Shown here in pieces: positions 18,480-26,790 of a stretch of DNA of 40,931 nucleotides. The position numbers and the translations under genes are program-made. Location: positions 1-40,931 of the forward strand of contig QHRW01000035.1 of the NCBI GenBank assembly GCA_003220265.1, read 5' to 3'. The notes under the pieces are model-generated. The model was not told the DNA's origin and did no database searches. It worked only from the letters and a program-made list of their open reading frames with translations. This DNA is from Candidatus Rokuibacteriota bacterium (GTDB lineage: Bacteria; Methylomirabilota; Methylomirabilia; Rokubacteriales; CSP1-6). Each line of letters opens with the position of its first letter. Position 1 is the stretch's first letter.

Positions 18480-18812
18480 CTAGACGGCCAGCGCGTCCAG
18501 TTTCTCCTTGAGCTTCGCCTTGGGGACGGCGCCGATCACCTGGTCCACGACCTTTCCGGCCTTCACGAACAGGACCGTGGGGATCGAGCGGATACCGAAG
18601 CGGCCGGCCAGCCCGTGGTTCTCGTCCACGTTGACCTTGGCCAGCGTCACACGGCCCGCGGATTCCTTCGCGAGATCCTCGAGCACCGGGGCGATCGCCT
18701 TACATGGTCCGCACCATTCGGCCCAGAAGTCCACCATCAGCACGCCCTGATTTCGACTCAGGGTCTCTTCGAAGTTCGCTTCGGTGAGGTGGACGGTCGC
18801 GGAGTCGGCCAT
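18480..18812 (-). CDS. trxA: Thioredoxin
   Basis: Thioredoxin of 110 residues, a cytoplasmic protein-disulfide reductant. The active site WAEWCGPCKAIAP places the redox cysteines at C34 and C37, and the cis-proline loop is SIPTVLFV. The ATG at 18812 (MADSATVHLTEANFEE) has GAGGAG 10 bases upstream; an in-frame upstream GTG or ATG-like codon at 18842 would add ten residues without a ribosome-binding site and was rejected. It heads the minus-strand unit that continues into trpE, with at most 58 bases between the genes, and is divergent from the NtrC-type regulator. Confidence 0.96.
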   Translation of the reverse strand: MADSATVHLTEANFEETLSRNQGVLMVDFWAEWCGPCKAIAPVLEDLAKESAGRVTLAKVNVDENHGLAGRFGIRSIPTVLFVKAGKVVDQVIGAVPKAKLKEKLDALAV

Positions 18813-18931
18813 GGGCTGGGCTCTCCTCAGGTAAAAAGTCAACGCCTACGCTAACATGGGCGACCCCACTGCGCAACCTTGGCCGGCCCTCGGCCCAATC
18901 TTATGCTTGTCAGTTTGGCAATCGAACATGC

Positions 18932-18937
18932 TAGAGT
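18932..18937 (+). promoter_or_regulatory. Extended -10-like element TGCTAGAGT upstream of the NtrC-type gene
   Basis: TAGAGT at 18932-18937, preceded by TG at 18929-18930 (extended -10 layout), lies 10 bases before the TTG start at 18948. A TTGTCA (18907-18912) upstream is a 5/6 match to -35 but with a 19-base spacer. Almost the same word, TGCTAGAAT, precedes the gene at 28962. Confidence 0.35.
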
Positions 18938-18947
18938 CGGTCTTACC

Positions 18948-20309
<1,362 letters not shown>

Positions 20310-20433
20310 CCCGGCGTCACCGGTCCAGCCCGGATCGGACATACTGCCGCAACTGGTCATCCGCAGTGCCGTCCCGACACGTCCCGAAGCCCGTTATGAC
20401 GATAAACAACCTGTGTTTTCTATGGTTTGAGCC

Positions 20434-20450
20434 TTGGCATGGAGGACGCA
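20434..20450 (+). promoter_or_regulatory. Candidate sigma-54 promoter upstream of the FIST gene
   Basis: TTGGCA (20434-20439) and GCA (20448-20450) provide GG (20436-20437) and GC (20448-20449) separated by exactly 10 bases, the -24/-12 spacing required by sigma-54. The -12 half is weak (ACGCA against TTGCA). The predicted transcript start (about 20460) would fall downstream of the GAGGG at 20453-20457 that looks like the ribosome-binding site, which weighs against it. Position next to an NtrC-type activator is the main support. Confidence 0.3.
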
Positions 20451-20463
20451 TTGAGGGCCCCCC

Positions 20464-21402
20464 ATGCTGGAGACGGCACACAATCAGGTAACGGCGAAGT
20501 TGGAGGTCTCCATCGGTATCAGCAGCCATCCGGACCCCGACATCGCCATCGGTGAAGCGGCGGGAAGCGCGGGGCACCGCTTGGGCGCCACGGTGGTCGA
20601 CTTTGCGATGGTCATCACCGCGGGGCCTGCGGCGCGCGACGCCGTCGGCTCGCTGCGTGAGGTTCTTGGACAGCATGTTTCGGTGGCGGGCGGTTCCGCC
20701 ACCGCGCTCTTGACGGATCACGGCCCTCTGAGGGAAGGCGCGCTGGTCATCGGCGTGGCGAATGCCGACGGCGCCGCCAGCGGCGTGGCCGCCACGTCCG
20801 GTCGCGATCTGCGCGACGCGGGTCAGGCGGCGGCTCGTCTCGTCCTGGCCGGCTGGCCATTCCGTGCGCGGTATCCGCGCGGACTGGCCTTCGCCTTTGC
20901 GCGTCCGGTCGGCGACGACGCCGCCCAGACGTTCCTCGCCTCGTGGCGGGACTTCATGGGGCCTAAGATGCGGACGGTCTGCACCATGCTCGGCGGCTCG
21001 GCGGTGTATGGCCGGGCCTCGCGCACGCCGCTGGCCAGCGTTGCGTGCGTCGAAGCCCCCTACGCCTCCGGCATCGGCTACACGGACGCCTCGCCCGCGG
21101 ACGGCGTAGAACCCTCGCCCGAGACGCTCGTCCACGGCGCCGCGGACGCCATGCTCACGGCGGTCAAGCGCCTCGAGGGACGGCCCGCGCGCCTCGTGGT
21201 CGTGATCGAGAGCGCCGAGCGACACCGCAAGCTCGGCGCCGGCTTCGCCGAGGAGTGGACGGCCATGCGCGGAGCGCTCGAGGAGCGCACGCCCTGCGTC
21301 GGCTGGCTCGGCGGCCACGTGGCGGCCTTCGGCCGCGGCGTGCAGCCCACGGACGCCCCCGGCGCCCTCATCGCCGTGGCGCTGGGAGACGCACCCAAGT
21401 AG
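20464..21402 (+). CDS. FIST-domain sensory protein
   Basis: This soluble protein has 312 residues. The N-terminal half (VSIGISSHPDPDIAIGEAAG, then GATVVDFAMVITAG) matches the FIST_N pattern (sxxxDpxxAxxEA ... LVlvF). The C-terminal half (RPARLVVVIESAERHRKLG, EERTPCVGWLGGHVAAFG) matches FIST_C, where a Cys/Arg-containing strand precedes a G-x-x-G-E/H turn. FIST domains are thought to sense small ligands such as amino acids and often occur with signalling proteins. The ATG at 20464 has GAGGG 6 bases upstream. It follows the NtrC-type regulator by 154 bases on the same strand, so a regulatory link is plausible. Confidence 0.75.
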   Translation: MLETAHNQVTAKLEVSIGISSHPDPDIAIGEAAGSAGHRLGATVVDFAMVITAGPAARDAVGSLREVLGQHVSVAGGSATALLTDHGPLREGALVIGVANADGAASGVAATSGRDLRDAGQAAARLVLAGWPFRARYPRGLAFAFARPVGDDAAQTFLASWRDFMGPKMRTVCTMLGGSAVYGRASRTPLASVACVEAPYASGIGYTDASPADGVEPSPETLVHGAADAMLTAVKRLEGRPARLVVVIESAERHRKLGAGFAEEWTAMRGALEERTPCVGWLGGHVAAFGRGVQPTDAPGALIAVALGDAPK

Positions 21403-21404
21403 CC

Positions 21405-21432
21405 CCGAAGGGGGGCTTCGCCCCCCTTTCGG
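21405..21432 (+). terminator. GC-rich hairpin after the FIST gene
   Basis: Left arm 21405-21416 (CCGAAGGGGGGC) pairs with right arm 21420-21432 through 12 bp with one bulged T and a TTC loop, 2 bases after the FIST stop codon. No T-run follows, so it is a terminator candidate or an mRNA-stabilising hairpin. The rest of the convergent gap to 21604 has one smaller stem (21490-21497 with 21501-21508, loop GGA). Confidence 0.5.
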
Positions 21433-21604
21433 CGGTCGTCGCCTCGCCTGACGGCTCGGCTCCTCCCTGCTTTCCCCCAGACCAGGATTGCGCGGGCGGA
21501 GCCCGCGCTCGGACGCGGATGTCCGCAGGCGCGCCACGAACTCTTAACGCGAACGGTGGTTCCTACTGTCGGGCTCGGCGCCGTTCTTCGGCTTCCGGTG
21601 GCTT

Positions 21605-23209
21605 CTAGCGGGTTACGTAGGCTTCCAGGAGGTCGCGGGCGAGCAGGTCGGGGTCGCGGTCGGTGGGGGGGCCGTAGCCGCCGCCGCCGGGGAGGCGGAC
21701 TTCGACCAGGGCGTGGGGCGGGATGACTTGCTCGGCCTTGGGATTGGCGGGGTGGACGCCGTCGATCAGGACTTCGCCGCGGGCGCCCGGGGCGCCGCCG
21801 CGGAAGCCGAGGGCGGGCGTGGCGGTGCGGTCGCAGAGGATCGAGCAGACGAAGGGCTCGCGGGTGCGCACGCGGAACGCGATCGTCTGGCCCAGCCCGC
21901 CGCGATACTTGCCCGCCCCGCCGGAGTCGTCGCGCAGCGCCTTGCGCTCGACGATCAAGGGCGACAGGTTCTCGATGACCTCCACCGGTGTGCCGAGCAC
22001 GCCCGAGGGGAACGCCGTGGCCGCGAGCCCGTCCTTCACGGCGCGGGCGCCGGTGCCGCCAGAGGAGAAGAAGATGTGCGTGAAGGGCTCGCCGTCGAGA
22101 TCCTTGCCCGACACCTGCACGCCCCAGATGTTGGCGGAGCCCTCGGCCATCACGCGCTCGGGCACCGCCTGGCCGAGCGCGCCGGCGATCACGTGCGGCA
22201 GGAAGTGGCCGATGACGTGGCGCGCGGCCACCGGCGCCGGCCGCCGCACGTTGAGGATCGAATCCTCGGGCGCGGTGATCCGGAGCGGGCGAAAGGCGCC
22301 CTCGTTGTTCGGCACGTCCGGGCTCACGATGACCTTCACGCCGTACGTCGTGTAGGCCTCCGTGTAGTTCATCACCACGTTGACGCCGCGGCGACTGGCC
22401 GGCGACGAGCCCGCGTAGTCGATGAGCAGGTCGTCGCCCTGCACCTGGCAGCGGACCTTGATCGTGATGGGCTCGCCGAAGCCGTCGGAGGTGATCGCGT
22501 GCTCGTAGACGCCCCGCGGCAGCGCGCGGATGGCCTCGCGCATCGCGCGCTCGGTGCGCCCGATGATCTCGTCGGCCAGCGGCTCCAGCCGCGCGAGGCC
22601 GAACTCCTCCATGAACTCCAGCAGGCGCTCGCCGCCCACGGCGCCGCCCGCGATCTGGGCATGGAAATCGCCGAGGACCATCTCGGGCAGCCGCGTGTTC
22701 TGCCGGATCATCGCCAGCAGCGTCTCGTTCGGGTGCCCGCCCTCGTACAGCTTGAGGATCGGGATCTGCAGCCCTTCCTCGTAGACCTCGCGCGCCTCCG
22801 CCGACAGCACGTGGCCGCCGATGTCGGCCGTGTGGCAGGTCGAGGCGAAGAACGCGATGCACTGCTGGTCGCGGAAGATCGGCGAGCAGATCGTCACGTC
22901 GTTGAGATGGCCGGACGTCTTCCACGGGTCGTTCGTGATGAGCACGTCGCCCGGGGCCAGCCGCGCCAGCGGATAGGCGGCCAGGAAGTGCTTCATGGCC
23001 AGCGCCATCGAGTTGATGTGGCCCGGCGTGCCGGTCACGGCCTGCGCCACCATGAAGCCGCGGGAGTCGAAGACCCCGGCGGAGAGATCGCCGGCCTCGC
23101 GCACGATGGACGTGAAGGACGTCCGCTGCAGCGCCGCCGCCTGCTCGTTGACGACGCCGATCAGGCGGTTCCAGCAGATCTCCAGCGTGACCGGATCGAG
23201 CAGGCTCAT
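21605..23209 (-). CDS. hyuB: Hydantoinase B / 5-oxoprolinase B-type subunit
   Basis: This enzyme subunit has 534 residues and works with HyuA in ATP-dependent ring opening of hydantoins, 5-oxoproline or related cyclic amides; acetone carboxylase beta/alpha are distant relatives. The start MSLLDPVTLEICWNRLIGVV and the segments FSAGVFD-like LSAGVFDSRGFMVAQ, GDVLITNDPWKTSGHLND and FASTCHTADIGGHV are diagnostic of HyuB. The C-terminal LPGGGGYGPPTDRDPDLLARD is the usual ending. The ATG at 23209 follows the GATase-like stop by 4 bases, with GGTGAG as weak ribosome-binding site, so its translation depends on ribosomes that pass the in-frame UGA of the preceding gene or re-initiate. Confidence 0.93.
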   Translation of the reverse strand: MSLLDPVTLEICWNRLIGVVNEQAAALQRTSFTSIVREAGDLSAGVFDSRGFMVAQAVTGTPGHINSMALAMKHFLAAYPLARLAPGDVLITNDPWKTSGHLNDVTICSPIFRDQQCIAFFASTCHTADIGGHVLSAEAREVYEEGLQIPILKLYEGGHPNETLLAMIRQNTRLPEMVLGDFHAQIAGGAVGGERLLEFMEEFGLARLEPLADEIIGRTERAMREAIRALPRGVYEHAITSDGFGEPITIKVRCQVQGDDLLIDYAGSSPASRRGVNVVMNYTEAYTTYGVKVIVSPDVPNNEGAFRPLRITAPEDSILNVRRPAPVAARHVIGHFLPHVIAGALGQAVPERVMAEGSANIWGVQVSGKDLDGEPFTHIFFSSGGTGARAVKDGLAATAFPSGVLGTPVEVIENLSPLIVERKALRDDSGGAGKYRGGLGQTIAFRVRTREPFVCSILCDRTATPALGFRGGAPGARGEVLIDGVHPANPKAEQVIPPHALVEVRLPGGGGYGPPTDRDPDLLARDLLEAYVTR

Positions 23210-23213
23210 GGTC

Positions 23214-23927
23214 TCACCGCGCGCCGGTCCGTGCGCACGCCGCGGCGAGCGCGGCGGCCGCCCAGCCCGCCAGCAGCGGATGCGGCGCGCCCGGCGCCGA
23301 GCGCGCTTGCGGCAGGAAGAGCGTCGCCAGGAAGAATGGATGGCCGGGCAGCTCGACGAGGCGCACCTCGCCCTCATCGCCCACGCCGCTCACCCGCAAG
23401 CCTGCCCGCTCGAGCCGCGCGCGGTACTCCGGGTTGAGCCCGTAGTTGCAGTAGTAGTCTTCCAGCGCGTCGGCCCGTCCGTAGAGGCGCGCGGCGAGCG
23501 AGCCGTGTTCGATCCTCACCGCATGCGTCTGGCCGACGAGCGAGCAGGCGAGCGCGGTCACCACGAGCCGGTCGGCCTCCGGGCTGCTCTCTTCGTGATC
23601 GGCGTCTCGGACCCCGAGAACGTTGCGCGCGAACTCGACGATCGCGTGCTGGAAGCCACCTCACGTCCCCACCAGCGGCACGCCGCGCTCGCGCGCGTAG
23701 CGGATCGCCTCCAGCGCGCCGTCCAGGCTGACGTAGGGGCTGCCGGGTGAGATGAAGAGGCCGTCGTACGCGGCCAGCGTCACTTCCGGCGCGCCGACGG
23801 CGTCCGTGGCGATCCACTCGATTGCCAGCCCGAGGTGCTCGAGCGCTGCGTTGGTGAACCCGTGCGTCTTGTTGGCCGGGTTGAAGTCCCCGATCACGGC
23901 GATGCGCGCGCGATGGGCCTCGGTCAT
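23214..23927 (-). CDS. CTP-synthase C-terminal-like GATase1 protein, predicted selenoprotein (in-frame UGA at codon 89)
   Basis: One continuous frame of 238 codons from ATG 23927 to TGA 23216-23214 is interrupted only by TGA at 23663-23661. The first part (RIAVIGDFNPANKTHGFTNA, then LFISPGSPYVSLDGALEAI) ends VPLVGT; the second resumes GGFQHAIVEFARNVLG. In class I glutamine amidotransferases the nucleophilic Cys occupies exactly this point, so UGA is read as Sec89. The triad His is H196 in LPGHPFFLATLF; the HPE Glu is Phe198, so ammonia release from glutamine is doubtful. A SECIS-like hairpin starts 11 bases after the UGA. RefSeq, as I recall, names a family 'CTP synthase C-terminal region-related (seleno)protein', which fits. 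It sits between hyuA and hyuB. The alternative, a nonsense-mutated gene, is less likely given perfect position and open frame. Confidence 0.85.
23625..23649 (-). promoter_or_regulatory. Putative bacterial SECIS element inside the GATase-like gene
   Basis: On the mRNA, GCACGCGA (23649-23642) pairs with UCGCGCGC (23632-23625) giving 5 bp, one A/C mismatch and 2 more bp. The 9-base apical loop UCGUCGAGU can close further by a C-G pair (23640/23634) leaving GUCGA. The loop starts 19-21 bases after the UGA, inside the 16-37 base range described for bacterial SECIS elements, and the closed loop begins with G as those models require. Stem stability in GC-rich DNA is partly expected by chance. Confidence 0.55.
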
Positions 23928-24013
23928 GGCATGTCTTTCGTATTTGCGGTCGGGACGGCTGCGCAGGGCTCCGCCGCCCGACGGTCGGGCTGAGAACCCG
24001 CCAGGGCGTTCAT
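23924..24013 (-). CDS. 29-codon relay ORF between hyuA and the GATase-like gene
   Basis: The short frame MNALAGSQPDRRAAEPCAAV, ending TKDMP, starts with an ATG that overlaps the hyuA stop (ATGA at 24013-24010) and ends with a TGA that overlaps the ATG of the GATase-like gene (ATGA at 23927-23924). It fills the 82-base gap so that ribosomes could pass from hyuA to the selenoprotein gene by two coupled restarts. The peptide has no recognisable domain; it may be only a translational relay, or chance. Confidence 0.35.
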   Translation of the reverse strand: MNALAGSQPDRRAAEPCAAVPTANTKDMP

Positions 24014-26088
24014 GGTAGTTCCACGACGATGGTGCGCCCGTCGTCGACTCGGCAGTGGGCTCCGGGGCCGATGATGGCGGTGGACTCGCGCTCCTCGACG
24101 ATGGCGGGGCCGTCGAAGGTGGTGCCGGGGCCGAGCGTGTAGCGGTCGTAGACGGGCGTGTCCACCCAGCCGTTCGCTTCCGCGAACCAGGCGCGGCGAC
24201 GGGTCTTCACGCTCGTGCCGGCGCTGCCGCCGGCCGCGCCGCCGCCGAAAGCGAGCACGGGCGGCGGCGCGGACACGGTGACGCGCCAGTTGAGCGCCTC
24301 GATGGGCACGCCCTGCGGCAACCGGTGATAGAGGGCGCGGTACGCCTCCTCGAAGGCCGTCGTGATCGCCGGCAGGCTGGCTGCCGACAGCCGGCCGGCC
24401 GGCATGCGGGCTTCCACCTCGTGCCCCTGGCCGACGTAGCGCATCTCGGCGATGCGGCCGACGCGCACGCTGTCGCGCGCGACGCCCGCGCGGGTCAGCA
24501 GCTCGCGGCCCTCGTCCTCCATCTCGGCGAAGAGGCCGTTGAGCGCGTCCCAGTCGGCGGCGTCCAGCCGCGCGCGCACCGTGCGCACGAAGTCGAAGGC
24601 CAGCGGCGCGGCCAGCAGGCCCCACGCCGACATCGCGCCGGCGCCGAACGGCAGCAGGATGCGCGGCACCTTGAGAATGCGCGCGACCTGCCAGCAGTGC
24701 ACGGGCCCGGCGCCGCCGAACGCGAAGAGCGGATAGGCGCGCAGGTCGCGCCCGCGCTCGATGCCGTGGATGCGCGCCGCGGCCGCCATGTTCTCGTTGA
24801 CGACGCGATGGATGCCCCAGGCGGCCGTCGTCACGTCGAGGCCGAGCGGGCGCGCGACGTGCTCGGTCACCGCGCGCTCCGCCGCCGCGCGATCGAGGCG
24901 CATGCGGCCGCCCAGGAAGAACTCGGCGTCGAGGTAGCCCAGCAGGAGGTCCGCGTCGGTGACGGTCGGCTGGCGGCCGCCGAGGTTGTAGCAAGCCGGG
25001 CCGGGATCGGCGCCGGCGCTGTCGGGGCCCACCTTCAGCAGGCCCATGCGGTCCACGCGCGCCAGCGAGCCGCCGCCGGCGCCGATCTCGATCATCTCGA
25101 TCACCGGCACGCGGATCGGCAGCCCCGAGCCCTTCTTGAAGCGATCGGCGCGCGCCACCTCGAACTCGCGCGCCACCAGCGGCGCGCCGTCGTCGATCAC
25201 GCACGCCTTGGCGGTGGTGCCGCCCATGTCGAACGAGAGCAGCCGCGCGTCGCCCCGCTCGCGCGCGGCCTGCGCGGCGGCCAGCGCGCCGGCGGCGGGT
25301 CCCGACTCGACCAGGCGGATCGGCAGACGCCGCGCCAGCGGCGGCAGCGCGATGCCGCCGGAGGATTGCATGACGTAGAGCTGGCCCGGCACGCCGAGAC
25401 CGGCCAGGCGGCGCTCGAGATCCTCGAGGTAGCGGCCCATCAGCGGCGCCACGTAGACGTTGGCGCTCGTCGTGGAGGCCCGCTCGTACTCGCGGATCTC
25501 CGGCACCACGTCGGAGGCGCAGGAGACGAGGACGTGCGGCGCCGCCTCGCGCACCAGCTCGGCCAGGCGCCGCTCGTGCACGGGATTGAGATAGGCGTGG
25601 AGCAGGCAGATCGCCACCGCCTCCGCGCCGTCGTCGATCAGGCCGGCGATCACGCGGCGCGCGGCCGCCTCGTCGAGCGGCCGCAGCACGGAGCCGTCGG
25701 GCAGCAAGCGCTCGGGCACCTCGCGGCGCAGGTGGCGGGGCACCAGCGGCGGCGGCGGGTCGATGAAGAGGTCGTACATGTCGTAACGACCCTCGCGGCC
25801 GATTTCGAGCGCGTCGCGGAAGCCCTCGGTGGTGAGCAGTGCGGTGCGCGCGCCCTTGCGCTCGATGAGCGCGTTCGTGGCCAGCGTGGTGCCGTGCACG
25901 ACCGCGCGCACGCGCCCCGGGTCGACGCGCGCCTCGTCGAGGAGCGACTGGATGCCCTGCTCGACGCCGTGGGCCGGATCCTTGGGGGTCGTCAGCACCT
26001 TGCCGACGCGGATGGCGCCGGTGGTCTCGTCGACGACCACGAGATCGGTGAACGTGCCGCCGATGTCCACGCCGAGCCGCGCCGGCAT
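24010..26088 (-). CDS. hyuA: Hydantoinase A / 5-oxoprolinase A-type subunit
   Basis: The ATP-binding subunit, 692 residues, has the actin/ASKHA fold: the phosphate-1 loop is RLGVDIGGTFTDLVVVD (residues about 4-20) and the second nucleotide loop is LLSFDMGGTTAKACVID. AVVHGTTLATNALIERKGA and ADPGPACYNLGGRQPTVTDAD are HyuA hallmarks, and FAFGGAGPVHCW is in the C-terminal half. It phosphorylates the cyclic amide before hydrolysis together with HyuB; substrates may be hydantoins, 5-oxoproline or similar. The ATG at 26088 has only a weak ribosome-binding site and follows the GNAT stop by 10 bases. The stop overlaps the relay ORF. Confidence 0.94.
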   Translation of the reverse strand: MPARLGVDIGGTFTDLVVVDETTGAIRVGKVLTTPKDPAHGVEQGIQSLLDEARVDPGRVRAVVHGTTLATNALIERKGARTALLTTEGFRDALEIGREGRYDMYDLFIDPPPPLVPRHLRREVPERLLPDGSVLRPLDEAAARRVIAGLIDDGAEAVAICLLHAYLNPVHERRLAELVREAAPHVLVSCASDVVPEIREYERASTTSANVYVAPLMGRYLEDLERRLAGLGVPGQLYVMQSSGGIALPPLARRLPIRLVESGPAAGALAAAQAARERGDARLLSFDMGGTTAKACVIDDGAPLVAREFEVARADRFKKGSGLPIRVPVIEMIEIGAGGGSLARVDRMGLLKVGPDSAGADPGPACYNLGGRQPTVTDADLLLGYLDAEFFLGGRMRLDRAAAERAVTEHVARPLGLDVTTAAWGIHRVVNENMAAAARIHGIERGRDLRAYPLFAFGGAGPVHCWQVARILKVPRILLPFGAGAMSAWGLLAAPLAFDFVRTVRARLDAADWDALNGLFAEMEDEGRELLTRAGVARDSVRVGRIAEMRYVGQGHEVEARMPAGRLSAASLPAITTAFEEAYRALYHRLPQGVPIEALNWRVTVSAPPPVLAFGGGAAGGSAGTSVKTRRRAWFAEANGWVDTPVYDRYTLGPGTTFDGPAIVEERESTAIIGPGAHCRVDDGRTIVVELP

Positions 26089-26098
26089 GCCGCCGAGT

Positions 26099-26719
26099 TT
26101 ACCGCGGCGACGGATCGAAGGCGAACCACACGCGCCACGGCAGGCGGAAGCGCGCGACGACGCCGAGCCACTCCAGCCCCTTGGCGCGGACGGCGGCCAC
26201 CGTGTCGTCGTTGTCCAGGCGGTGGACGCCGAGGACTTCGCGGTAGCCGCGCGCCACGAGCGCGGGCGTCATCGCGATGGCCAGGCGGCGCGAGAGGCCG
26301 CGCCGCCGGAGCGCGGGCACCGTGAACTCGTCCACCATGAAGAGCTGGTGCCGCCGCAGGCGCACGAAGCCCGCGACCCCCGGATGCAGCCGCCGTGACA
26401 GGCACCGATAGGCGACCGGCCGGCCATCCTTGAGGGCCAGGAAGAAGAAGTAGTCCGGCCCATACCACGCACGCAGGATCTCGGGCGCCATGCGCCGCGC
26501 GAAGGCGTCCATCAGCGCCAAGTCGGCGGGGCGTGCGAAGCGGAGCTCGTAGCCGCCGGCGGGCAAGGGCGCGCCCAGGTGGCGGGTGAGATCCTCGCAC
26601 GTCATGTTCCAGCGCTGGCGGCCTGCGAGATAGCGGGCTACGAACTTCGCTGCGGAACGGCGCGCACCGTTGTTGCGCAGGTAGAGCAGCATTTCGCGCA
26701 GGCTGGGTATCGGCGACAC
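26099..26719 (-). CDS. GNAT-family acetyltransferase
   Basis: This protein of 206 residues has an N-terminal helical part (REMLLYLRNNGARRSAAKFV) before a GNAT domain. Motif A is FMVDEFTVPALRRRGLSRRL (R-R-x-G-x-S variant of the acetyl-CoA loop), followed by LGVHRLDNDDTVAAVRAKGL, the Asn-containing C-terminal motif. Substrate unknown; as first gene before hyuA it might acetylate a product or precursor of that pathway. GTG at 26719 was chosen because GAAGG lies 6 bases upstream; ATG at 26692 has none. It is divergent from the CDF transporter gene across a 71-base gap containing two small hairpins. Confidence 0.8.
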   Translation of the reverse strand: MSPIPSLREMLLYLRNNGARRSAAKFVARYLAGRQRWNMTCEDLTRHLGAPLPAGGYELRFARPADLALMDAFARRMAPEILRAWYGPDYFFFLALKDGRPVAYRCLSRRLHPGVAGFVRLRRHQLFMVDEFTVPALRRRGLSRRLAIAMTPALVARGYREVLGVHRLDNDDTVAAVRAKGLEWLGVVARFRLPWRVWFAFDPSPR

Positions 26720-26742
26720 GTCAGGCCTTCGGGACGCAAGGA

Positions 26743-26772
26743 CGGTGCCACGCACCGGCTGTCGGCACAGCC
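26743..26772 (+). other. Tandem small hairpins in the leader of the CDF transporter gene
   Basis: CGGTGC (26743-26748) pairs with GCACCG (26752-26757) around a CAC loop; GGCTGT (26757-26762) pairs with ACAGCC (26767-26772) around CGGC. A third pairing, GTGCC (26746-26750) with GGCAC (26764-26768), excludes both. The block ends 18 bases before the CDF ATG. A switching leader is conceivable; chance pairing in GC-rich DNA is the alternative. Confidence 0.25.
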
Positions 26773-26790
26773 GATGCAGCGCGAGGGCCC

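Noticed and set aside
18879..18947. Longer N-terminus for the NtrC-type regulator from TTG 18879 or ATG 18903
   Set aside because: The extra residues are not part of the receiver fold, lack a ribosome-binding site, and the -10-like element lies downstream of them; starting at 18948 puts the phospho-Asp at residue 54 as in NtrC.
21490..21508. Stem GCGCGGGC/GCCCGCGC as a terminator for hyuB
   Set aside because: It lies about 100 bases after the hyuB stop and has no T-rich tail on the minus strand; kept only as a remark.
23661..23663. TGA taken as an ordinary stop, giving two separate genes (23661-23927 and 23214-23564)
   Set aside because: Both halves are in one frame without any indel and together make one complete GATase1-like domain; the stop falls precisely on the nucleophile codon.
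24055..26325. Long open frame on the plus strand opposite hyuA (about 750 codons)
   Set aside because: Composition is His/Arg/Ala/Gly-rich with no recognisable domain; it is the high-GC shadow of hyuA. The same applies to long antisense frames opposite trpE (17102-18367), the NtrC-type gene (18846-20360) and the TPR protein (29514-31340).
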